NCBI GenBank assembly: GCA_001821475.1
Contig: MHMF01000009.1
Coordinates: 1,008-12,642 of the forward strand
Direction of reading: 5' to 3'
Source: Candidatus Nealsonbacteria bacterium RIFCSPLOWO2_01_FULL_38_120
GTDB taxonomy: Bacteria; Patescibacteriota; Minisyncoccia; Minisyncoccales; GWA2-38-27
DNA length: 11,635 nucleotides
This document shows positions 1-5,885 of this stretch, one piece after another; the stretch's first letter is position 1; every line of letters starts with the position of its first letter. The notes under the pieces were generated by a model. The model did not search any database and had not been told where the DNA came from. It saw only the letters and a list, made by a program, of their open reading frames with translations. The position numbers and the translations under genes are program-made.

Positions 1-240
1 TAACAAACCTGCGTTAGCATACGTTTAACGCCATCTTCACCGCTAACTCCCAATAGGCGGATGAAGGTGTCATATTATTGGGATAGATGATTTTTCGCCC
101 CTAAAATCATTGAGGCAATGGGGATAAGATAATTAATTTTTTTCTGCTTCATATTTAATTATCCGAAAATAAAAACAGAATAAACTTGTAGAATTATTTT
201 AGCCGATCTTTTGGACGGGGCTTCAACGCCCCCATCTCCA
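1..240 (+). ncRNA. ssrA: tmRNA (transfer-messenger RNA), 3' part; 5' end lies outside the window
   Basis: This RNA rescues stalled ribosomes with SmpB and tags the unfinished protein for proteolysis. The 3' end matches the tmRNA tRNA-like domain: TAAACTTGTAGA at 181-192, then GGAC, the T-arm around TTCAA (222-226) and the acceptor strand ATCTCC with discriminator A240. CCA is not encoded (CAC follows). Upstream lie three H-type pseudoknots. In the first, stem 32-43/57-69 (one bulged A) has loop 48-55 pairing 8/8 with 76-83. In the second, stem 87-94/103-110 has CCCC 98-101 pairing with GGGG 120-123. In the third, stem 128-136/155-163 has TTCTG 142-146 pairing with CAGAA 176-180. The end of the tag reading frame is visible at 2-28 (NKPALAYV, stop TAA 26-28), with hairpin 11-16/26-31 around it. 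The T-stem is slightly irregular: either a 6-nt loop or a C-C mismatch. Confidence 0.93.
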
Positions 241-266
241 CACAAATTAAAATTCAGAGATTAGCA

Positions 267-535
267 GCTACCTTAAATTGCAAAATTTCTTCAACTCTTT
301 GTATTTTGGTTTTGACCGCAAAGTTGCTGTAACTAGTCGGCTTATTAGAGAGTAAAAGGAAAAGCAAGCGAGGAAGAATGAAAATAAATTTTCATTCTGA
401 CGAGCGTAGATTTTCCTTTTACGAACGAGTGAAACAAGTATATAAATACTTTGTATAAACCTCCTCGTTCTATCAACTTTTCGTCCGAAAACAAAAACAA
501 AAAAGTTCGGAAGGAATTTCGCAGTTCAAAGTAGC
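267..535. repeat. Palindromic repeat element, copy A (269 bp)
   Basis: The region between tmRNA and infC has no convincing ORF and is filled by an imperfect inverted repeat. Its ends are GCTAC at 267-271 and GTAGC at 531-535, and the arms run about 45 nt inward (ATTGCAAAATTTC on the left, GAATTTCGCAGTTC on the right). Nested inside is a hairpin with 12-bp arms, GTAAAAGGAAAA 352-363 and its exact complement 411-422. Inside that is a 10-bp hairpin, GAATGAAAAT 376-385/388-397. A 26-nt stretch (277-302) is identical to 9471-9496 in copy B. The stretch 463-483 matches 9993-10013 in copy C at 20 of 21 positions. No transposase is present, so it resembles a MITE or REP-like element. Whether it is mobile or an expressed RNA cannot be told here. 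Confidence 0.75.
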
Positions 536-550
536 CGAAGAAGCGTAGTT

Positions 551-561
551 TATAATATAAT
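551..561 (+). promoter_or_regulatory. Putative -10 box for the infC operon
   Basis: Two overlapping TATAAT hexamers (551-556 and 556-561) lie just after repeat copy A. No good -35 box is seen at 16-18 nt upstream. The predicted transcript would start about 562-568, leaving almost no leader before the proposed ATA start at 570. AT-rich chance matches are possible. Confidence 0.4.
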
Positions 562-569
562 CAGAACAA

Positions 570-1088
570 ATAAAAAATCTGCACAAGAGAACCTACATAA
601 ACAACCAAATAAGGGCGAAGGAAGTGCGAGTAATTGACGAAACAGGCAAACAGCTGGGGATTTTGCCGATTTTTCAGGCGATCCAAATCGCGCAAAAGCG
701 GAATCTTGATTTAATCCAAGTTACCGAAAAGGTGGAGCCGCCGGTTTGCAAAATAATAGAGCGCGGAAAATACATATACCAGCAACAGAAAAAAGAAAAA
801 GACGCTCTTCGCCATAAAGGCGGAGAATTAAAAGGCATCCGCCTTACTTTCGGGATATCAGAGCATGATATGGATGTGCGGGCATCTCAGTCGGAAAAAT
901 TCCTGAAAGCAGGCGACTCTGTCCGAATAGAAATGCGCCTATTCGGCAGAGAAAAAGCCCATCAGGATTTCGCGAGGGAAAAAATAAAAAAATTCATTGG
1001 ACTGATGGAAAAAAGATTACCAATAAGAACAGATAGAGAATTAAAAAAAGAGCCAAGGGGCTTCACAATGATTATTACAAAAAAATAA
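570..1088 (+). CDS. infC: Translation initiation factor IF-3, with a probable non-standard start codon
   Basis: IF-3 binds the 30S subunit, keeps ribosomal subunits apart and checks start codon and initiator tRNA. The first standard start in frame is GTG 624, but it would cut off the conserved IF-3 N-terminus. The frame is open from 561 and reads INNQIRAKEVRVIDETGKQL across that GTG, the family signature. No ATG, GTG or TTG occurs between the upstream stop (558-560) and 624, so the start is probably ATA 570 (172 residues) or, less likely, CTG 579 or ATA 597. E. coli infC uses AUU and autoregulates through it. The C-domain is typical (EPPVCKIIERGKYIY, GISEHDMDVR, SVRIEMRLFGREKAH). It is first gene of infC-rpmI-rplT. 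Identity is certain; the exact start is not. Confidence 0.9.
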   Translation: MKNLHKRTYINNQIRAKEVRVIDETGKQLGILPIFQAIQIAQKRNLDLIQVTEKVEPPVCKIIERGKYIYQQQKKEKDALRHKGGELKGIRLTFGISEHDMDVRASQSEKFLKAGDSVRIEMRLFGREKAHQDFAREKIKKFIGLMEKRLPIRTDRELKKEPRGFTMIITKK

Positions 1089-1098
1089 TGTTATTGAA

Positions 1099-1119
1099 AT
1101 TTTGCGCCAAGCGCAAAAT
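1099..1119 (+). repeat. Perfect hairpin between infC and rpmI
   Basis: ATTTTGCGC (1099-1107), loop CAA, then GCGCAAAAT (1111-1119) gives a 9-bp stem with a 3-nt loop in the 56-nt infC-rpmI gap. There is no U-run, so it is not an intrinsic terminator. It may be an mRNA processing or stability element. The flanks (TTGAAAT on the left, ACAAAGTAAATA on the right) resemble the termini of the long palindromic repeats, so it may be a minimal member of that family. Confidence 0.55.
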
Positions 1120-1144
1120 ACAAAGTAAATAGTATTAAATAAAA

Positions 1145-1333
1145 ATGAAAACAAGGAAATCATTTGTAAAAAGGTTTAAGATAACCAAAACCGGCAAAGT
1201 CCTGAGAAGGGCAACCGGTCAAAACCATTTTCGGGCGAAGCAAACAGGAAAGCAAAGAAGAAAAGGCAGGAAATGGATTGCGGTTTCTCTGCCGACAGCC
1301 AATAAAATTAAAAAACTAATCGGAAAGATATGA
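1145..1333 (+). CDS. rpmI: 50S ribosomal protein bL35
   Basis: The product is a 62-residue, very basic protein of the large ribosomal subunit. The bL35 signature is clear: K-T-R-K-S-F-V-K-R-F-K-x-T-K-T-G-K near the N-terminus, the RATGQNHFRAKQTGKQRR segment in the middle, and a lysine-rich C-terminus. Length is normal for the family. It sits 56 nt after infC and 6 nt before rplT, the standard gene order. No Shine-Dalgarno is visible before ATG 1145; the leader is A/T-rich. Confidence 0.97.
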   Translation: MKTRKSFVKRFKITKTGKVLRRATGQNHFRAKQTGKQRRKGRKWIAVSLPTANKIKKLIGKI

Positions 1334-1339
1334 AAAGGT

Positions 1340-1696
1340 ATGCCTAGAGTTAAAAGGGGCGTAACAGCCCATCACAGAAGAAAAAGATTATTGAAATACA
1401 CGAAAGGTTTCCGTTGGGGAAGAAAATCAAAATTCCGTCTCGCAAAAGAGGCGGTTATTCACGCGTGGAAATACGCGTACAGGGATAGAAGAAATAAAAA
1501 GAGAGCTTTCAGGGCGCTCTGGCAGATACACATAAACGCCGCTTGCCGGGCGCAGGGTTTGCAGTACAGCCGTTTTATCCATATGCTTAAAGAAAAAAAT
1601 ATCGCCATTGACAGAAAAATTCTTTCCGAATTGACCAAAAGCCAGCCGGACATATTTAAAAAAATCGTTGAAGAAGCGACCTCTAAATCTAAATGA
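1340..1696 (+). CDS. rplT: 50S ribosomal protein bL20
   Basis: The product is a 118-residue basic protein that binds 23S rRNA early in 50S assembly. It starts MPRVKRGVTAHHRRKRLL, followed by AKGFRWGRKSKFRLAKEAV-like residues and AYRDRRNKKRAFRALWQIHI, all hallmark bL20 segments, and has the expected length. GAAAAGG precedes ATG 1340 but lies almost directly against it. In other bacteria L20 represses this operon by binding its mRNA; no clear L20 operator was identified here. It is the last gene before a double hairpin and terminator. Confidence 0.97.
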   Translation: MPRVKRGVTAHHRRKRLLKYTKGFRWGRKSKFRLAKEAVIHAWKYAYRDRRNKKRAFRALWQIHINAACRAQGLQYSRFIHMLKEKNIAIDRKILSELTKSQPDIFKKIVEEATSKSK

Positions 1697-1700
1697 TGTT

Positions 1701-1748
1701 GTGCGGCTATCTGGTGGCCACAAGCGTGTTGCCACCAGATAGCCGCAC
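1701..1748 (+). repeat. Long stable hairpin after rplT (18-bp perfect stem)
   Basis: Arms 1701-1718 and 1731-1748 are exact complements (GTGCGGCTATCTGGTGGC on the left), closing a 12-nt loop that can itself pair CAC with GTG. The stem starts 4 nt after the rplT stop codon and has no U-run. It may stabilise the 3' end of the mRNA or be a separate repeat element. Confidence 0.75.
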
Positions 1749-1758
1749 CGACGCAAAT

Positions 1759-1806
1759 AAAACTAAAAGTCCTCCGATGTCCATCGGAGGACTTTTAGTT
1801 TTTACT
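1759..1806 (+). terminator. Intrinsic terminator of infC-rpmI-rplT, probably bidirectional
   Basis: Arms at 1759-1779 and 1782-1802 pair without mismatch around CCTCCGATG..CATCGGAGG. The outer part is A/T-only, giving U-rich tails on both strands. It terminates the plus-strand ribosomal operon and could also stop the leftward TMTC-like gene, whose stop codon is 172 nt away. Between 1807 and 1973 nothing else could be identified. Confidence 0.9.
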
Positions 1807-1973
1807 TCTAAGCCCAAGATGATGGCAATTTTTAAAGCCGCGATTGCCGAAGATCAGAGAATATGAAAGTCCGAACACAAGTCGCTGAAAATCAATAATG
1901 CCCATCGGACATTAAAACCAACTATCGTAATTTTTAACGACGGAATGAAAAAACACAATTATTATTTTTTTAA

Positions 1974-3614
1974 TTATTTCTGTTTTTGACGGAAAAATTC
2001 CAGACGGGAAAAAATTGCCGAATCGTAAGGAAAAATTTTTGCCGCTTGTTCAAGAAGCGAAATCGCTTCGCCATATCTTTCTTCGCCGATATAAATATCG
2101 CTCAAATTAATATAGGCAAGATAATAACCGGAAAGCTCTATCGCTTTTTTATACTCTAAGATCGCTTCTTCTGCCTCTCCCCTTCTCTGGAAAATCGCCC
2201 CTAAATTATTATGGGAAACCCCGTATTTTGGCTCAATTTCAATCGCCTTCGCAAACGCTTTCCCTGCCTCTTCATATCTCCCCTGCCGGAATAATTCCAC
2301 TCCCAGATTATTTTGCAGAAGAAAACTTTCCGGAGACAGATTTGCGTCATGCTGATAAAAATCCAATGGCTTTTGCCATAATTCATTCCGCGCCATAACA
2401 GTTCGCCCAAAAAAACAAAAAATAATTAATAAAAACAAGGCAACAACCGCCCTCAGAAAACTCGGGGTCTCTTTGATTAAAAAAACCAACCCTAAGGCGG
2501 ATAAAATAAAAATGCCAATGGCTGGAAAATAAAGATACCTCTCTGCCATTGCCTGGCCCGTGATAAATACTACATTTAATACGGGAAAAATGCCGATTAA
2601 AAACCAAAACCCTAAAAAAGAAATTACCGGACTTGCTTTTTTATGGAGCCATAAAAACACAACTGCCAATAATATCAAAACAGAAACAGAAATAATGAAA
2701 CGGTAATCCGTTAATCCCTTAATCACGAATTGGCGGTCAGTGAAAAGAGGAACCGGGAAAATTATTATTTTCAAATAATCTGCCAGAGAAGTTATGGCGG
2801 TCAAAAAACGCTCCGGCAAAGACGCTTTTGCCATTAAAGAAAGAGTTGAGCCAAAATAAATTTTAGCGATTAAAAAGCGAAAAAAAACATAAATAATCGC
2901 TGGAATAAAAAATACCTCAATGAATTTATAAATACTTGAAATACTTTTGCGAAAAAAATAAAACAGGTAGACTAGAAAAGTCAAAGGAAAAACAAAAAAC
3001 GACTCCTTGGTAAATAAGGTCAGGAAAAATAAAATTTGGGCTCCAGCTAAAAATTTCCAATTGCCGAAATTATCTTCAGTCCAAAGAAATAAAAACAAGA
3101 GCGCCCCAAGCGCAAATGATGTTGCCATTAAGTCTCCCTGAGAAGCAAGCCAGGAAATCGCTTCCGCATTTGCGGGATGAAAAGCAAATAAAAAACTCGC
3201 CAGAAAAGCGCAAAGCCCCGAAGGCAAAATCGGAAAATGCCTACACGCGATTTTCCTTGCCAAAAAATAGACAAAGGCGATGTTAATAAAATGAAAAACA
3301 AGGCTTATTATATGAAAGCCAGTTGGATCGGAACCAAAAAAAATATATTCAAAGCGGTAAAGCAAAATAACCAGCGGCCTGTAAAAAGAATTTCCGCCGG
3401 GTCCGTTTCCGCCCATCATTACCGATGTCGTGAAAATATCCTTCAAAAATCCTCCTTCTGTGACAAATTTATTGCCCAAAATCTGGACTTCGTCGTCCCA
3501 GATAAAAGGGATAATAAAAGAGCTTGAATAAATTATCAAGGTTAAAAAAAATATTAAGCCGATTTGAAAAACCGGCTGTTTTAATACTTTAAATAATTTC
3601 TTTTCGGATTTCAT
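1974..3614 (-). CDS. Membrane glycosyltransferase of the TMTC / PMT-like GT-C type with C-terminal TPR repeats
   Basis: The protein has 546 residues: about ten or more hydrophobic membrane segments (roughly 16-420), then a soluble TPR region (425-546) with three clear repeats and part of another. The N-terminal half carries motifs typical of TMTC-type protein O-mannosyltransferases. These are WDDE at 39-42 after the first membrane helix (GT-C acidic residues in the first outer loop), YRPL at 78-81, and HPANAEA at 146-152 followed by SQGDLM at 158-163 (compare HP-x-x-TEAV..RADL in eukaryotic TMTCs). The inferred reaction is sugar transfer from a lipid-linked donor to a protein or envelope glycan on the outer side of the membrane. 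The substrate is unknown, and bacterial members are mostly uncharacterised. It lies 76 nt downstream of polX on the same strand, separated by a 42-nt palindrome. No Shine-Dalgarno is seen at ATG 3614. Confidence 0.82.
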   Translation of the reverse strand: MKSEKKLFKVLKQPVFQIGLIFFLTLIIYSSSFIIPFIWDDEVQILGNKFVTEGGFLKDIFTTSVMMGGNGPGGNSFYRPLVILLYRFEYIFFGSDPTGFHIISLVFHFINIAFVYFLARKIACRHFPILPSGLCAFLASFLFAFHPANAEAISWLASQGDLMATSFALGALLFLFLWTEDNFGNWKFLAGAQILFFLTLFTKESFFVFPLTFLVYLFYFFRKSISSIYKFIEVFFIPAIIYVFFRFLIAKIYFGSTLSLMAKASLPERFLTAITSLADYLKIIIFPVPLFTDRQFVIKGLTDYRFIISVSVLILLAVVFLWLHKKASPVISFLGFWFLIGIFPVLNVVFITGQAMAERYLYFPAIGIFILSALGLVFLIKETPSFLRAVVALFLLIIFCFFGRTVMARNELWQKPLDFYQHDANLSPESFLLQNNLGVELFRQGRYEEAGKAFAKAIEIEPKYGVSHNNLGAIFQRRGEAEEAILEYKKAIELSGYYLAYINLSDIYIGEERYGEAISLLEQAAKIFPYDSAIFSRLEFFRQKQK

Positions 3615-3634
3615 CTGGCAATGAAATAAAACAC

Positions 3635-3676
3635 CTTGTCTCGCAAAACAAGCGATCGCTTATTTTGCGAGACAAG
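3635..3676. repeat. 42-nt near-perfect palindrome centred on AGCGATCGCT
   Basis: Left half CTTGTCTCGCAAAACAAGCGA pairs with the right half at every position except one (C3649/A3662). It fills the gap between polX and the TMTC-like gene. The central CAAGCGATCGC also occurs in the inverted repeat at 10853-10892. No U-run follows, so a terminator is unlikely. Confidence 0.8.
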
Positions 3677-3690
3677 ATTAAACAACTATC

Positions 3691-5451
3691 CTATCGCTTA
3701 AAATAGCCTAATAGATTATTTAATTTCTGACTGTTCACAATATCCTCCTTTTCCGCCCAGCCGCGTCTCGCCTGAGCTATCCCGTATTTAATATTGCCCA
3801 AATGGATCTTGTCATGGCTGTCGGTATTGATTGCCATTTTTACTCCCGCTTCTTTCGCTTTTCTGATATTAATATCTTTCAAGTCCAGCCGGTCGGGCGA
3901 GGAATTTATTTCTAAAATTATTCCGGTTTCTTTAGCAACCATTAAGATTTTATCAAAATCAATTTGACACTCGTCTCTTTCTTGGATAAGCCGTCCTGTA
4001 GGATGGGAAATAATATCAATGTTCGGATTTCTCATTGCTTTTATTATTCTTTCCGTCATTTTTTCTTTTTCCATTTTAAGCCCGGAATGGACGCCGGCAA
4101 TAACAAAATCAAGTTGCGCCAAGACATCATCGCTGATATCAACCGATCCGTCAGCCAGTATGTTTGTTTCACAACCTTGAATAATGCGGAATTTCCTCCT
4201 TCGTTCTCCCCCCACCTCCGCGGAGGAATGGGATGGAAGCGGGAAACTATTATTTAACTTTTCAATCTCCTTTTTCTGCAAAAGTAATTGCTTTTCATCC
4301 AATCCCTGCTCTATCCTTAAAAATTTTGTGTGGTCGGAAATGCCAATATATTCATAGCCCATTTCAATAGCCGCCTGAGCCATTTGTTCAATTGAATTTT
4401 CTCCGCCATCCCAGCTGGAATGGCAATGCAAATCGCCTTTAATATCATCGTATCCCACAAGTTCTGGTAATTTTCCCGCTATAGCCGCTTCTATTTCTCC
4501 GGAATTTTCCCTTATTTCAGGTGGAATCCAAGCAAGACCTATTGCTCTATAAATATCCTGCTCAGTTTTGCCAGCGATCATTTTTTTCCCGCGGAAAACG
4601 CCATATTCATTCAGCTTTAACCCTTTTTCTATGGCAATCCGCCGTGTCGCGATATTGTGTTCTTTAGAACCGGTAAAATATTGCAAAGCGGAGCCGAAAC
4701 TTTTTTCCGGAATAATTCTCAAATCAATATCAAATCCGCTTTTCGTTCTTATGGAAACTCTTTTTAATCCTTTACTCCAAACCTTAACCGTTTCTGGCAA
4801 AGCAGAAAAAAAATCAGCCAGTTTTTTCGGATTTTTTGAAACCGCCAAAATATCAACATCTCCGATGGTTTCTCTCATCCTTCTCGCAGAGCCTGCCATA
4901 GTTATCTCTAAAACATATTCTAATCCAGAAAGCTTTTTCAAAATATCTTCCACTGACGGCATTATTTTCCCCAAAAGAAATCTGCCTTTGCTTTTTTTAA
5001 CAAACTCTATGCCATCCAAAATATTTTTTCCGCTCTTTTCTCCAAACCCTTCCAATCCGGCGATTTCCCCGGATTTGGCTTTTTTCTCCAAATCCTTTAA
5101 ATTTTTAATTTTCAATTTTTGGTAAAGCTGTTTTATTTTCCGCGGGCCAATGCCATCTACCGACATTAATTTTTCCAAATCCACCGGCGTTTCTTTTTTC
5201 AATCTTTCATAGCGCAAAATTTTTCCAGTTTTAATATATTCCTCTATTTTCAAAGCCAAATTTTTCCCCACCCCGGGTATCTCTTCCAGCGCTTTTAGTC
5301 CCCATTTTTTATAAATCTCCTCTATATCTTCTTTGGTCGCCTCTACCCCAACCGCCGCTTTTCTGTAAGCAAATGGCTTAAAATCAATTTCCTCCATTTC
5401 AAAATAATCCGCCATTTCATAAAATATTTTTGCGATTTCCAAATTTTTCAT
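3691..5451 (-). CDS. polX: DNA polymerase/3'-5' exonuclease PolX (family X polymerase plus PHP domain)
   Basis: The 586-residue enzyme fills short gaps in base-excision repair. Helix-hairpin-helix segments lie near 57-65 (IPGVGKNLA) and 98-104 (VDGIGPRK), with a related one near 131-144. The nucleotidyltransferase motif GSARRMRETIGDVDIL at 187-202 has catalytic Asp198 and Asp200, with the third Asp in DIDLR (241-245). The C-terminal PHP domain has its metal-binding motifs: DLHCHSSWDGG 340-350, SDHT 372-375, HSGL 455-458, SHPTGR 482-487 and NTDSH 542-546. Length and order match bacterial PolX. Residues about 403-420 (FPLPSHSSAEVGGERRRK) appear to be an extra in-frame, GC-rich insertion between PHP strands. 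No Shine-Dalgarno precedes ATG 5451. Its promoter region is shared with the divergent gene at 5535. Confidence 0.95.
   Translation of the reverse strand: MKNLEIAKIFYEMADYFEMEEIDFKPFAYRKAAVGVEATKEDIEEIYKKWGLKALEEIPGVGKNLALKIEEYIKTGKILRYERLKKETPVDLEKLMSVDGIGPRKIKQLYQKLKIKNLKDLEKKAKSGEIAGLEGFGEKSGKNILDGIEFVKKSKGRFLLGKIMPSVEDILKKLSGLEYVLEITMAGSARRMRETIGDVDILAVSKNPKKLADFFSALPETVKVWSKGLKRVSIRTKSGFDIDLRIIPEKSFGSALQYFTGSKEHNIATRRIAIEKGLKLNEYGVFRGKKMIAGKTEQDIYRAIGLAWIPPEIRENSGEIEAAIAGKLPELVGYDDIKGDLHCHSSWDGGENSIEQMAQAAIEMGYEYIGISDHTKFLRIEQGLDEKQLLLQKKEIEKLNNSFPLPSHSSAEVGGERRRKFRIIQGCETNILADGSVDISDDVLAQLDFVIAGVHSGLKMEKEKMTERIIKAMRNPNIDIISHPTGRLIQERDECQIDFDKILMVAKETGIILEINSSPDRLDLKDINIRKAKEAGVKMAINTDSHDKIHLGNIKYGIAQARRGWAEKEDIVNSQKLNNLLGYFKR
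4192..4245. repeat. Short palindromic GC-rich insertion inside polX
   Basis: This part of polX encodes the extra residues 403-420. Its core is the perfect palindrome CCTCCGCGGAGG (4215-4226), flanked by CCCA (4211-4214) and TGGG (4229-4232), so it forms a hairpin. Its composition differs sharply from the surrounding AT-rich gene. The reading frame is kept. Boundaries are approximate and rest on remembered PolX proteins rather than an alignment. Confidence 0.5.
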
Positions 5452-5457
5452 CTGCTA

Positions 5458-5486
5458 TTGATACTTATAAAATAATATAATATGAT
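5458..5486 (+). promoter_or_regulatory. Promoter of the 91-residue orphan gene
   Basis: TTGATA (5458-5463), a 17-nt spacer and TATGAT (5481-5486) form a good sigma-70-type promoter. It predicts a start near 5493 and a leader of about 42 nt. The same AT-rich stretch probably also drives polX on the minus strand. Confidence 0.65.
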
Positions 5487-5521
5487 TAAAATATCGTGAA
5501 AACCCACTAGTAATAATTACT

Positions 5522-5528
5522 GAAAGGA
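5522..5528 (+). promoter_or_regulatory. Canonical Shine-Dalgarno site of the orphan gene
   Basis: GAAAGGA lies 6 nt before ATG 5535 and fixes that start codon. It is the only clear, well-spaced Shine-Dalgarno in the window. Confidence 0.75.
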
Positions 5529-5534
5529 AATCAC

Positions 5535-5810
5535 ATGGCAAGATCTTTCGACTTAAATTGGGAAAAAATGCGGGCTATGATAAAAGTTGCGAGACACTTT
5601 ACGATCTATGCTGCCCATAGCAGACATGGTCACCAGGGATTAATAGATGAACGATCAGTAAGTACCAAAATCCGTAAGGCCGCCAAGAGAATTTATAGCG
5701 CCAAAACTATAGACGAGTTGAAAATCTTTCTTAAGGGACGCTTTTACACTCCTTGGGAGACGCTTTTCTTAGGCACCGATACTCTTACGACTCTCTCCCG
5801 CTCCCCATAG
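5535..5810 (+). CDS. Small basic protein of unknown function (91 residues)
   Basis: I do not recognise this family. The protein is soluble and basic, with a predicted helical N-terminus (MARSFDLNWEKMRAMIKVAR), a His-rich patch HFTIYAAHSRHGHQG at 21-35, a basic stretch STKIRKAAKRIYSA and a C-terminal segment LKGRFYTPWETLFLGTDTLT. There is no signal peptide or membrane helix. It is very probably a real gene: it has its own promoter (5458-5486), a well-placed Shine-Dalgarno (5522-5528) and an intrinsic terminator whose stem begins inside the stop codon (TAG 5808-5810). It is therefore a one-gene unit between polX and the ncRNA. Codon choice (more CGG, GGC, CTC) looks less A/T-biased than its neighbours, which might suggest transfer, but the gene is too short to be sure. 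Confidence 0.75.
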   Translation: MARSFDLNWEKMRAMIKVARHFTIYAAHSRHGHQGLIDERSVSTKIRKAAKRIYSAKTIDELKIFLKGRFYTPWETLFLGTDTLTTLSRSP

Positions 5811-5838
5811 ATGCCAACCTAATTTGGCATCTTTTTTT
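5809..5838 (+). terminator. Intrinsic terminator of the orphan gene
   Basis: AGATGCCAA (5809-5817) pairs with TTGGCATCT (5824-5832) as a perfect 9-bp stem followed by a run of T. The stem starts within the stop codon of the gene. Confidence 0.9.
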
Positions 5839-5851
5839 ATTTTTAAAAAAC

Positions 5852-5879
5852 TTGACAAGGTTCCTTAATTTGCTACAAT
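5852..5879 (+). promoter_or_regulatory. Strong sigma-70-type promoter of the ncRNA
   Basis: TTGACA (5852-5857), a 16-nt spacer and TACAAT (5874-5879) are close to consensus and point rightward. The predicted start is about 5886. It follows the terminator of the preceding gene, and no convincing ORF lies downstream on this strand. Confidence 0.8.
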
Positions 5880-5885
5880 GACAAT

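Noticed and set aside
119..130. GGGGATAAGAT as the 5' end of a complete short tmRNA
   Set aside because: It lies only about 120 nt before the 3' end, and its GGGG is needed for the second visible pseudoknot; the true 5' end must be upstream of the window.
267..535. CRISPR array or insertion sequence in the repeat-rich gaps
   Set aside because: There are no regularly spaced direct repeats with unique spacers, and no transposase gene. The structure is inverted, not direct.
624..626. GTG 624 as the infC start
   Set aside because: It would remove the conserved IF-3 N-terminal motif that is encoded in the same frame directly upstream.
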